NCBI GenBank assembly: GCA_022651245.1 | Contig: JALCQM010000011.1 | Span: 1 to 64,000, forward strand | Length of the DNA stretch: 64,000 nucleotides | From: Lactobacillus sp. | Lineage (GTDB): Bacteria; Bacillota; Bacilli; Lactobacillales; Lactobacillaceae | Reading direction: 5' to 3' | Shown here: positions 45,300-52,063 of the stretch, one piece after another | Layout: each line of letters starts with the position of its first letter | Position numbering within the stretch: the stretch's first letter is position 1 | Position numbers and translations under genes: made by a program | Notes under the pieces: generated by a model | Told to the model about the DNA's origin: nothing | Database searches by the model: none | Seen by the model: only the letters and a program-made list of their open reading frames with translations

Positions 45300-45908
45300 A
45301 TGGCGAAGCCACCATTGAGAACCGAATTTTTAACCGTCGCGCGCCAACGTTTTGCTCAAAAAGGGTTCCACGCCACGACCACCCGAGAACTCAATGCGGC
45401 GTTGGCCGCCAGCGAAGGCTCACTGTACTATTATTTTCCCAAAGGCAAACGGCAGCTACTGGATGAAATCGTGGCCGCCGGTGCCACGTGGCCAGCGCCT
45501 GGCGCTTGGTCGTTGGCGCAAGTGGACACGCCGGAAGCGGTGGAACGGCAATTGTTGGCTGGGCTTGCCAGTTGGTGGCAAGCGTTCTTGCGACCAGAAG
45601 TGTACCAAACGTTGCTGATCGTGGTCCGCGAGCGGGCCGAGTTGCGCAGCGCGCAAGTCGCCTGGTTTCAGAAGCGGCGCGACCAAATGCAGGCCCAAGT
45701 GCAACAAGCGCTACAAACGCTGACTGGGCCGCTGCGCCTGCCGCTGGCACAAGCTCAAGCTTTGGCGGTCTTGATCGTGGCCTTATACCGGAACTGCTTG
45801 TGGGAGACGCTAGGCCTAGCTGGGCAGCCGAATGGCAGCCGTGATTTGCCGGCTGCCTTGCGCCCAGAGCTCCACCTTTTGGTCCAACAATGTTGGGGGT
45901 TAACATGA
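45300..45908 (+). CDS. TetR family regulator
   Basis: The 202-residue protein has an N-terminal TetR helix-turn-helix: FLTVARQRFAQKGFHATTTRELNAALAASEGSLYYYFPKGKRQL (given here in part as GFHATTTRELN and EGSLYYYFP). The C-terminal ligand domain is not close to any group I know. It starts at ATG 45300 behind GGGAGTGGGGG. Its stop overlaps the next gene by the ATGA arrangement, so both are made together. Targets may be this operon or mntH. Confidence 0.88.
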   Translation: MAKPPLRTEFLTVARQRFAQKGFHATTTRELNAALAASEGSLYYYFPKGKRQLLDEIVAAGATWPAPGAWSLAQVDTPEAVERQLLAGLASWWQAFLRPEVYQTLLIVVRERAELRSAQVAWFQKRRDQMQAQVQQALQTLTGPLRLPLAQAQALAVLIVALYRNCLWETLGLAGQPNGSRDLPAALRPELHLLVQQCWGLT

Positions 45909-46501
45909 GCGTGGTGGTGTTACCGGCAGTCGTGAGCCAGCTACAAAAAACCAACCGCGCTGCCGTTGGCCCAGTGGTTTTGCGGCGGCTGTGGCACGCG
46001 TTGGATTTGCTGGAGTTGGTGGGCGAACAGTTGCCGGCGCCCTTGTTGAAATCCCGGTCAGTGCAGTCGGTGCCGATGGCGCTCTTGCGTCCGAGCCCGC
46101 ATCTGGCCTGTTATCTCCAGCGCCAAGCGGCGACGTGGACATTGGTGTCTTGCCGGCATTATCAAGACGAGCGTGATCAAGAGCAAGCCTTATGCCAAGC
46201 GGCCACCGTGCCGGTAGGTGAAGCCGGCTTACCGTGGTCACTGGTGCGGGTCAGCTTACCATGGTTTCCGCCTGACAAGCGGCTGGTCTTGGCCGCACTC
46301 GCGCAATTGGTCGCCGCCCGTTTGCGGCGCTCTTTGACCGTCGCCCAAGTCGCACAGCGAATGGGGATGAACGTTCTCCAGTTGGAAAAGTTAGAGCGGC
46401 TTGATTCCTGGCCAACGTTGCAGACCTTGCAACGGTACGCGCAGGCCTTGGCGCTTGACCTGGAGCTCGCCGTCGTCGCCCGACCAAAATACAGGGATTG
46501 A
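45905..46501 (+). CDS. Unknown protein with a C-terminal XRE-type helix-turn-helix
   Basis: This 198-residue protein is translationally coupled to the TetR gene. Residues about 1-120 (rich in Gln, Pro and Leu, with ACYLQRQAATWTL) match nothing I recognise. Residues about 138-190 form an XRE-like helix-turn-helix: LTVAQVAQRMGMNVLQLEKLE followed by PTLQTLQRYAQALALD. The pair could be a two-regulator switch. The role is unknown. Confidence 0.7.
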   Translation: MSVVVLPAVVSQLQKTNRAAVGPVVLRRLWHALDLLELVGEQLPAPLLKSRSVQSVPMALLRPSPHLACYLQRQAATWTLVSCRHYQDERDQEQALCQAATVPVGEAGLPWSLVRVSLPWFPPDKRLVLAALAQLVAARLRRSLTVAQVAQRMGMNVLQLEKLERLDSWPTLQTLQRYAQALALDLELAVVARPKYRD

Positions 46502-46505
46502 AACG

Positions 46506-46543
46506 CAAACAAGGCGTGTGACTTTTGTCACACGCCTTGTTTG
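46506..46543. terminator. Bidirectional terminator behind the XRE-type gene
   Basis: A perfect 17-base stem CAAACAAGGCGTGTGAC with a TTTT loop ends in GTTTGGTTT. It would also end the minus-strand small ORF. Confidence 0.93.
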
Positions 46544-46581
46544 GTTTAGTAGCGGATGATGGACAATAACGCGTCTCTCGT

Positions 46582-46698
46582 CTAGCGGGCAAACAGCCAG
46601 GAGGTTTGTTGCCAAAAGGCTGAAAAGTACGAGGCAACAGGACCGGCCGGCATGCAAGGCATGGGCGTCAAAACAAAGTAGCGATAAATGCCAGACAT
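46582..46698 (-). CDS. 38-residue small protein of unknown function
   Basis: A 38-codon frame begins at ATG 46698 behind an excellent ribosome binding site, AGAAAGGAGG, eight bases upstream. The peptide starts MSGIYRYFVLTPMPCMPAG and continues with a hydrophobic, Trp-rich tail ending SWLFAR. It is too short for a full domain and lacks a clear transmembrane helix. A terminator follows in the same direction and a 30-base palindrome lies upstream, so it looks like a genuine regulated unit. No relative is known to me. Confidence 0.5.
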   Translation of the reverse strand: MSGIYRYFVLTPMPCMPAGPVASYFSAFWQQTSWLFAR

Positions 46699-46749
46699 GG
46701 TGGACGCCTCCTTTCTGTTCGGACTAATAGAGAAACGAATACGCTCAAA

Positions 46750-46779
46750 AGGTAAGTTATGGCTAGCCTTAACTTACCT
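46750..46779. promoter_or_regulatory. Thirty-base palindrome in a divergent gap
   Basis: AGGTAAGTTA and TAACTTACCT flank the palindromic core GGCTAGCC, leaving only two unpaired bases in 30. It lies between the small ORF (minus) and the GNAT gene (plus) and near an ATTATA that reads TATAAT on the minus strand (46801-46806). It is probably an operator for a dimeric regulator. Confidence 0.6.
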
Positions 46780-46865
46780 CTAGAGCATACTGCGGATCAG
46801 ATTATAAGTCCATTTTCAATAGGAATCTTCGTTGCTATTAATTTTTATAGGCACCTTAATATTGC

Positions 46866-46894
46866 TTGCTTTTTGGCAGTAATTAAGGTATATC
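46866..46894 (+). promoter_or_regulatory. Promoter of the GNAT gene
   Basis: TTGCTT (46866-46871) and TATATC (46889-46894) are 17 bases apart and 33 bases before the start codon. Confidence 0.55.
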
Positions 46895-46926
46895 TAAATT
46901 GCACCATGCCAAAGGGGGAATGTTGA

Positions 46927-47421
46927 ATGGAGCTCACTTATCGCCCGGTCCGCTCGATGCCACAGCGTAATGCCGTCTTGACAATTTATCGCGGGGCACT
47001 CGACTATTTTCGCCGAACTGCTCAACCGGCACCGACACGCGGTACGGTTCAAACTGACCGCCACCATGTGCCTGCAGGCTGTTCTTCGACGGCTAAGCGG
47101 TTTGACTTGTTGTATGCTGATGCGCAGCCAGTTGGGGTTTTAGATCTGGTCATGCCATATCCGACCGTCGATGCCGTTTACCTGCAACTGTTGTTGGTGC
47201 CTAGGCAACTGCGCCACCGCGGCATTGGTTCAGCAGTGGTGGCCCATTTGCGAAAGCAATATGGGCCGACGCGGGACTGGTTGCTGACCACGGTGATCAA
47301 CGCTGACGCGGCACAATTGCAGTTTTGGCAACAAGCGGGGTTTGCGGTGCTGAATGCAACGCGTGTGGCCAAGGCGTCTGGTGATTGGCAGACTGAAACC
47401 ACCTTGCGCCTAGCCCTATAG
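46927..47421 (+). CDS. GNAT family N-acetyltransferase
   Basis: The 164-residue protein is a GNAT domain. The acetyl-CoA loop is RQLRHRGIGSAVVAHL near residues 96-111, preceded by AVYLQLLLVP, and the late QFWQQAGFAVLNATR matches motif B. The start is ATG behind AAAGGGGGAATG. The acceptor is unknown. Confidence 0.85.
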   Translation: MELTYRPVRSMPQRNAVLTIYRGALDYFRRTAQPAPTRGTVQTDRHHVPAGCSSTAKRFDLLYADAQPVGVLDLVMPYPTVDAVYLQLLLVPRQLRHRGIGSAVVAHLRKQYGPTRDWLLTTVINADAAQLQFWQQAGFAVLNATRVAKASGDWQTETTLRLAL

Positions 47422-47448
47422 AAGAAACCAGTTGCCGTTGGGTTAAAC

Positions 47449-47492
47449 AACGCTGCCTGTAAACACGTTTCGCGTTTGCAGGCAGCGTTTTT
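47449..47492 (+). terminator. Terminator behind the GNAT gene
   Basis: ACGCTGCCTG pairs with CAGGCAGCGT, extended inward by AAAC/GTTT, and is followed by six T. Confidence 0.9.
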
Positions 47493-47606
47493 TGGCATGG
47501 CCTCACTTTTTAATAGTAGCCGGCTGGTTGGGGCGACAAAATTGTGCGCAGGCAACTTGATCGTTGTGCACCGACCCTGCTAGCATCCCCATATGTAGAA
47601 GTCAAG

Positions 47607-47636
47607 ACTACACAAGCACAAGATATGGTGTAGTAT
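47607..47636 (+). promoter_or_regulatory. Candidate NrdR-type operator upstream of the RNR gene
   Basis: GCACAAGATATGGTGT (47616-47631) resembles the 16-base NrdR box, and ACTACAC/GTGTAGT (47607-47613 and 47628-47634) adds an inverted repeat. It overlaps a possible -10 (TAGTAT). I see no convincing second box at the usual spacing, so this is tentative. Confidence 0.4.
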
Positions 47637-47671
47637 GGACGTTGCACTTGAAGATATGGGGGAACGACAAT

Positions 47672-49879
47672 ATGAGTATGACAATCCAATTAGCACCGGA
47701 AGCCGTGGCAGCTATCACCGAGCAGGTGACGCCGCATTGGGGCCCACTCGGCTGGGTCACGTATAAGCGCACCTACGCCCGTTGGCGCGATGATCAAGGG
47801 CGCAGCGAGGAGTGGGCCGAAACCGTCCAGCGCGTCGTCGAAGGCAACATCAACTTGGACCCGCGCTTGCAAGACGCGACGCCGGCTTCGCCTGTCGTGG
47901 CGGAATTACAGGCAGAAGCCGTACAACTGTTCAAGCTGGTTTACGGCTTGGCGGCGACGCCAAGCGGGCGCAACTTGTGGATCTCAGGGTCAGACTACCA
48001 GCACCGCAACGGGGATGCGTTGAATAACTGTTGGTTCATTGCGGTGCGGCCGCAAGCCTATGGCGATAGTCATATTCAGCCGTTTTACCTGCATCGTGAC
48101 ACGATCGCACCATCAATGCCGTTCGCGTTCTTGTTCGATCAATTGATGAAAGGTGGCGGCGTGGGCTTTTCGGTTGCCAATGACAATGTGGCCCAGCTAC
48201 CGCCGGTCGATCAAAAAATTACCGTCGCCATCACCAGCGACCAAGGCGCCAAGGCCTACGACGAGGCCTTAGCGGTCGGAGCCGTGGATGCTGCCAGTGA
48301 TGAAGCTGTCCACGGAACCGAAGACGCTTTACGCTACCGCCTGCCAGACACCCGCGAAGGCTGGGTCGTCGCGTTGGCCGCGTTGATCGATGCGCATTTT
48401 AACAGCATTAACGAGGCGCAAACACCGCGCGTGGTCTTGGATATTTCCAATATCCGTGCGCGTGGTGCCCGCATCCACGGCTTCGGCGGGACTGCCTCAG
48501 GCCCGGCACCGTTGATCGAAATGCTCCAAGACGTGAACGCGATCCTCAATGCGCGGGTGGGCAAGCAGCTCTCTGCCGTCGATTGCACGGATATCGGCAA
48601 CCTGATCGGCAAGGCCGTGGTCGCCGGTAACGTGCGCCGCTCGGCGGAGATTGCCTTAGGCGATAGTACCAACAACGAGTTTATCACCATGAAGCAAGAC
48701 AAGGACAAGCTCTACCACCACCGGTGGGCGTCGAATAACTCTGTGATCGTGACCAGCGCCTTCACGACGTATGCGGAAGTCGCCCAAGCCGTCGCGCAAA
48801 ATGGGGAGCCGGGGATGTTCAACCTTGAGCTGTCCCAAAACTACGGACGGCTGATCGATGGGTTGCAACCGGGGATCGACGCGACGGTCGAAGGCACGAA
48901 TCCGTGTGGGGAGATCTCCTTAGCCAATGGCGAGCCTTGTAACTTGTTCGAAGTTTTCCCGACCATCGCCACGCAACAAGGCTGGGATTTGAAAACCGTC
49001 ATGGCTTTGGCGGCGCGCTACACCAAGCGGGTGACCTTCAGCGCGTATGATTGGGAAGTGTCCCGGCGCGTGATCACGCACAACCGGCGCATTGGCGTGT
49101 CTTTGTCCGGCCTGCAAGACTGGCTCTTGACGCAGTTTGGCCACCGGGTCGTGACCGGGTTTGACGCACAGGGGCAGGCGCAATATGACCCGACGATCGT
49201 GCAGGCGGTCGATGACTTGTATCACGCCGTAGTCGCAGCCGATGAGGCGTATTCGACGACCTTGCACTGCAACCCGTCGCTGAAGCATACGACCGTCAAG
49301 CCCAGTGGCACTGTGTCCAAGTTGGCCGGCGTGTCGGAAGGGATGCATTTTCACTACAGCAACTACTTGATCCAGCGCATTCGCTTCCAAGACACCGACC
49401 CGCTGCTGCCGGCGCTAGAAGCGTGTGGTTATGCGATCGAGCCCGACATCTACACGAAAAATACGATGTGCGTCTCCTTCCCTGTGCGGGCTGCCAACGC
49501 CGATGATCCCGCGTTCGCCAGTGCCGGGAACGTTTCGATCGAAGAGCAATTCGCGACGCAGGCCTTCTTGCAGACATATTGGTCTGATAACGCGGTTTCG
49601 TGCACGATTACCTTCCAACCAGAAGAAGCGCCCAAAATCGCGGGTTTGCTGCGGCAATATCGGCACACGATCAAGTCCACCTCATTGCTGCCATACGCCG
49701 GGGACGTCTACGAACAAGCCCCCAAGCAGCCGATCACCAAAGCGCAATACCTTGACGAAGTGATCAAGATCAAAGGCGACGTCCAAACCGTTTACGCCCA
49801 ACTCAACGGCCAAGAAAACAAGGACCTCGAACTGGTCGGCCAAGAAGACTGCGCAACAGGCGCCTGCCCGATAAAGTAA
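47672..49879 (+). CDS. nrdJ: Adenosylcobalamin-dependent ribonucleoside-triphosphate reductase (class II)
   Basis: This is a monomeric class II RNR that reduces NTPs using coenzyme B12. The length (735) and layout follow the L. leichmannii enzyme (739). The first redox Cys is in NNCWFIAVRP (about C120), the thiyl-radical Cys in NPCGEISLANGEPC (about C412) and its partner about C423. The shuttle pair CATGAC lies at the C terminus (C727, C732). ATG 47672 follows GGGGGAA. Downstream genes import and adenosylate cobalamin. A tandem array of structured repeats starts at its stop codon. Confidence 0.95.
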   Translation: MSMTIQLAPEAVAAITEQVTPHWGPLGWVTYKRTYARWRDDQGRSEEWAETVQRVVEGNINLDPRLQDATPASPVVAELQAEAVQLFKLVYGLAATPSGRNLWISGSDYQHRNGDALNNCWFIAVRPQAYGDSHIQPFYLHRDTIAPSMPFAFLFDQLMKGGGVGFSVANDNVAQLPPVDQKITVAITSDQGAKAYDEALAVGAVDAASDEAVHGTEDALRYRLPDTREGWVVALAALIDAHFNSINEAQTPRVVLDISNIRARGARIHGFGGTASGPAPLIEMLQDVNAILNARVGKQLSAVDCTDIGNLIGKAVVAGNVRRSAEIALGDSTNNEFITMKQDKDKLYHHRWASNNSVIVTSAFTTYAEVAQAVAQNGEPGMFNLELSQNYGRLIDGLQPGIDATVEGTNPCGEISLANGEPCNLFEVFPTIATQQGWDLKTVMALAARYTKRVTFSAYDWEVSRRVITHNRRIGVSLSGLQDWLLTQFGHRVVTGFDAQGQAQYDPTIVQAVDDLYHAVVAADEAYSTTLHCNPSLKHTTVKPSGTVSKLAGVSEGMHFHYSNYLIQRIRFQDTDPLLPALEACGYAIEPDIYTKNTMCVSFPVRAANADDPAFASAGNVSIEEQFATQAFLQTYWSDNAVSCTITFQPEEAPKIAGLLRQYRHTIKSTSLLPYAGDVYEQAPKQPITKAQYLDEVIKIKGDVQTVYAQLNGQENKDLELVGQEDCATGACPIK

Positions 49880-50375
49880 ACCAGAGCGGAGCCGGGCGTA
49901 TTTAGCAATGTGTGTAAGGCAGCGTGGGTGCGTACCGGCACAGCCGGTGCGTGACCGCGATGACTTAGACGCAATTGCGTTGCCCGACGGAGCTCGAGGA
50001 GAAAACCAGAGCGCAGTGGCGCGGTTTTAGCGGTGTGTGTAAGGTAGCCTGGTCGTTGTGCGGCGAAGCCGTGCAGCGGCCGGGATGACTTAGACGCAAC
50101 CGCATTGCGGCACGGAGCTCGAGGAGAAAACCAGAGCGCAGTGGCGTGGTTTTAGCGGTGTGTGTAAGGTAGCCTGGTCGTTGTGCGGCGAAGCCGTGCA
50201 GCGGCCGGGATGACTTACTCGCAACCGCATTGCGCCAAGGAGCTCGAGGAGAAACCCAGAGCGCAGTGGCGCGGTTATGGGAGACGGGCTAACAGGGATT
50301 GGTGGTGGGTGGCGACAGCCGCGCGCCGCCGAGACCGGTTAGAACGCTCGCCCATGCGCCAAGGAGCGCGACGAC
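49879..50375 (+). repeat. Structured tandem repeat, locus C (four units behind nrdJ)
   Basis: Units start with CCAGAGCG at about 49880, 50006, 50130 and with CCCAGAGCG near 50254; the first three end in GGAGCTCGAGGAG. Unit 1 pairs GCAAT with ATTGC, while units 2 and 3 pair GCGGT with ACCGC at the same place, above the common GTGTGTAAG/CTTA arm. Units 2 and 3 are near-identical. Unit 4 has diverged (GGGCTAAC facing GTTAG). An inner hairpin GCGGC-GAA-GCCGT or CCGGC/GCCGG caps each unit. Confidence 0.82.
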
Positions 50376-50467
50376 GTCCCAACTGCAGTGGCGCGACATA
50401 GAATCACCCACCTAAAAATGGTAAGCTTAACCACACACCCAACACTTGAAGGAGACTCACATACACC

Positions 50468-50857
50468 ATGCAAAAATCGCTCACACGTTCTTTTACCGCC
50501 ATCGTTGCCGTCGTTACCTTGAGTACAGGACTGGCCGCTTGCGGTACGCCGGCTAAAAAAACCACCGCTAAGCCAGTGGCCAAGGCGACCATCAAACTCG
50601 TCGTCAACAAGAAAGCCTTGAGCACCAAGAAGGTCACCATCGCCAAAAAAGAAACCATCTTAGCCGCGATGAAGAAGCACTACCAAGTCAAGGTGACGAA
50701 AGGCTTCATCACCGCAATCAACGGCCACGCCCAAGACCCGGCGACGAACACCTACTGGATGTACAAGGTCAACGGTAAGATGGCGACGAAAGGCGCCAAC
50801 CAGCTGACCCTGAAGAAAGGGGACCAAGTGACATGGACCCTCGCGCCGACCAAGTAA
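50468..50857 (+). CDS. DUF4430 lipoprotein, probable cobalamin-capture component
   Basis: The 129-residue protein has a lipoprotein signal with lipobox LAAC (Cys25). After a Lys/Thr linker comes a DUF4430 domain (about 50-127): KKETILAAMKKHY, GFITAINGHAQDPATNTYWMYKVNG and LKKGDQVTW. DUF4430 is the fold of the C-terminal domain of transcobalamin and intrinsic factor. It overlaps the start of a cobalamin-type ECF S component by 25 bases, and an adenosyltransferase follows. Capture of cobalamin outside the membrane is inferred, not proved. Confidence 0.82.
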   Translation: MQKSLTRSFTAIVAVVTLSTGLAACGTPAKKTTAKPVAKATIKLVVNKKALSTKKVTIAKKETILAAMKKHYQVKVTKGFITAINGHAQDPATNTYWMYKVNGKMATKGANQLTLKKGDQVTWTLAPTK

Positions 50858-51375
50858 GCCCGACGCGCCGCATCGCTTTTTTGGCGGTGATGACCGCCTT
50901 GTGCGTGGTGGGGCGGTTCTTGTTCCAATTCATCCCCAACGTCCAACCGGTGACGGCGATCGTCATTTTTTTGACGTTGACTTACGGCATCGGCACCGGG
51001 TTAGTAGTGGCCGAGTTGAGCATGTTGATCACGAACCTGTTCATGGGGATGGGTATCTGGACGCTGGCCCAGCTCGGCGCCTACGCCGCAGTGGTGTTAC
51101 TGACGGCGTTGTTGGGTCGGCTGCCAGGGGTGAAGCAAAAACTGCTGGCGCAAACCGGCCTGGCCGTCGCCATGGGCTTCGTGTACGGCTTCTTCGTCAG
51201 CGTCTTGCAGGCGCCATTACTCGGTGGCTTGTGGCCGGCGTTGGCTTATTGGGTTAGCGGGCTGTCGTTTGACGCGCTGCACGCCGGCGGCAATCTGGTC
51301 TTGTACCCGCTGCTGGCACCCGCTTTAGGCGCGGTCGTGCGCCGGCGGCAATTATTCGGAGGAAAACCATGGTAA
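50833..51375 (+). CDS. ECF transporter S component, CbrT-like (vitamin B12)
   Basis: The 180-residue protein has six predicted helices with the ECF substrate-binding pattern. The N-terminal RRIAFLAVMTALCVVGRFLF carries the small-residue motif used to dock EcfT, and VVAELSMLITNLFMGMGIWTLAQ forms the second conserved block. Its place between a DUF4430 lipoprotein and a PduO-type adenosyltransferase, behind B12-dependent RNR, points to cobalamin as substrate, as for CbrT of L. delbrueckii. The energising EcfA/EcfT genes are not in the window. Confidence 0.85.
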   Translation: MDPRADQVSPTRRIAFLAVMTALCVVGRFLFQFIPNVQPVTAIVIFLTLTYGIGTGLVVAELSMLITNLFMGMGIWTLAQLGAYAAVVLLTALLGRLPGVKQKLLAQTGLAVAMGFVYGFFVSVLQAPLLGGLWPALAYWVSGLSFDALHAGGNLVLYPLLAPALGAVVRRRQLFGGKPW

Positions 51376-51941
51376 AAATTTATACCAAGCGCGGCGATGC
51401 CGGGCAAACCATGCAAACCACAGGCAAAATGGTGGCCAAAACGGACCCGCAAATCGAAGCACTCGGGGCGATCGACGAGTGTCAATCATACTTGGGCGTG
51501 GTGGTGTCTGCCTTACAGCCGGGCAAAAGTGCCCAGCTGGCGCCAGAACTCCAATTGGTGCAGCGAACGCTGTACCAATTGCAAGCCGATATCGCGGTGC
51601 CGCGGTGTCACAATCTCACGGCAGAAGACGTGACCCAGTTGGAAGGACGGATCGATGCCATCATGGCGCACACGCCGCGGATCAAAGGCTTCATTTTACC
51701 TGGTGGCGGCCCAGCTGGTTCGCGACTGCAATATGCCCGCACCTTGGCGCGGCGGGCGGAGCGTGATGCGGTGGCGCTAGGGGCGCATCAGGAATTGGCG
51801 CCGGTCTTGCTGCAATACCTCAACCGGCTATCGGACTACTTGTTCGCGTTGGCGTTGCGGGCCAACTTCTTGGATGGGGTAGCCGAGGTCCCCAGCAAGC
51901 CTAGCGATGCCACGCGGGTGACGAAGGTGAACCCAGAATAG
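51369..51941 (+). CDS. Cob(I)alamin adenosyltransferase, PduO type
   Basis: The enzyme adenosylates cob(I)alamin with ATP to give coenzyme B12. The N-terminal ATP motif KIYTKRGDAGQT is followed by EALGAIDECQSYLG. FILPGGGPAGSRLQYARTLARRAERDAV and LNRLSDYLFALALRAN are characteristic of the PduO family. The 190-residue length is usual. It overlaps the S component by seven bases behind GGAGGAAA. It supplies the cofactor for the class II reductase just upstream. Confidence 0.93.
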   Translation: MVKIYTKRGDAGQTMQTTGKMVAKTDPQIEALGAIDECQSYLGVVVSALQPGKSAQLAPELQLVQRTLYQLQADIAVPRCHNLTAEDVTQLEGRIDAIMAHTPRIKGFILPGGGPAGSRLQYARTLARRAERDAVALGAHQELAPVLLQYLNRLSDYLFALALRANFLDGVAEVPSKPSDATRVTKVNPE

Positions 51942-51952
51942 CCACGCCTTGT

Positions 51953-51998
51953 AGCGGGCCACACGGACAATCAAAATTGCCGGTGTGGCCCGCTTTTT
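51953..51998 (+). terminator. Terminator of the cobalamin cluster
   Basis: AGCGGGCCACAC and GTGTGGCCCGCT form a 12-base stem, with CAAT/ATTG paired inside the loop, followed by TTTT. Confidence 0.9.
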
Positions 51999-52063
51999 GG
52001 GTGGTCAAACCACCGCCGAATAGGTTAGGATGGGAAACAGGTACTTTTTTGGGGGTCGTTTAC

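Noticed and set aside
49879-50375. The tandem repeats as a CRISPR array
   Set aside because: Units are about 124 bases with internal pairing and no short repeat/unique spacer alternation, and no cas genes are nearby.
49880-50400. A 72-codon plus-strand frame inside the repeat array behind nrdJ
   Set aside because: It crosses repeat boundaries and is not kept in the other copies, so it is a by-product of GC-rich repeats.
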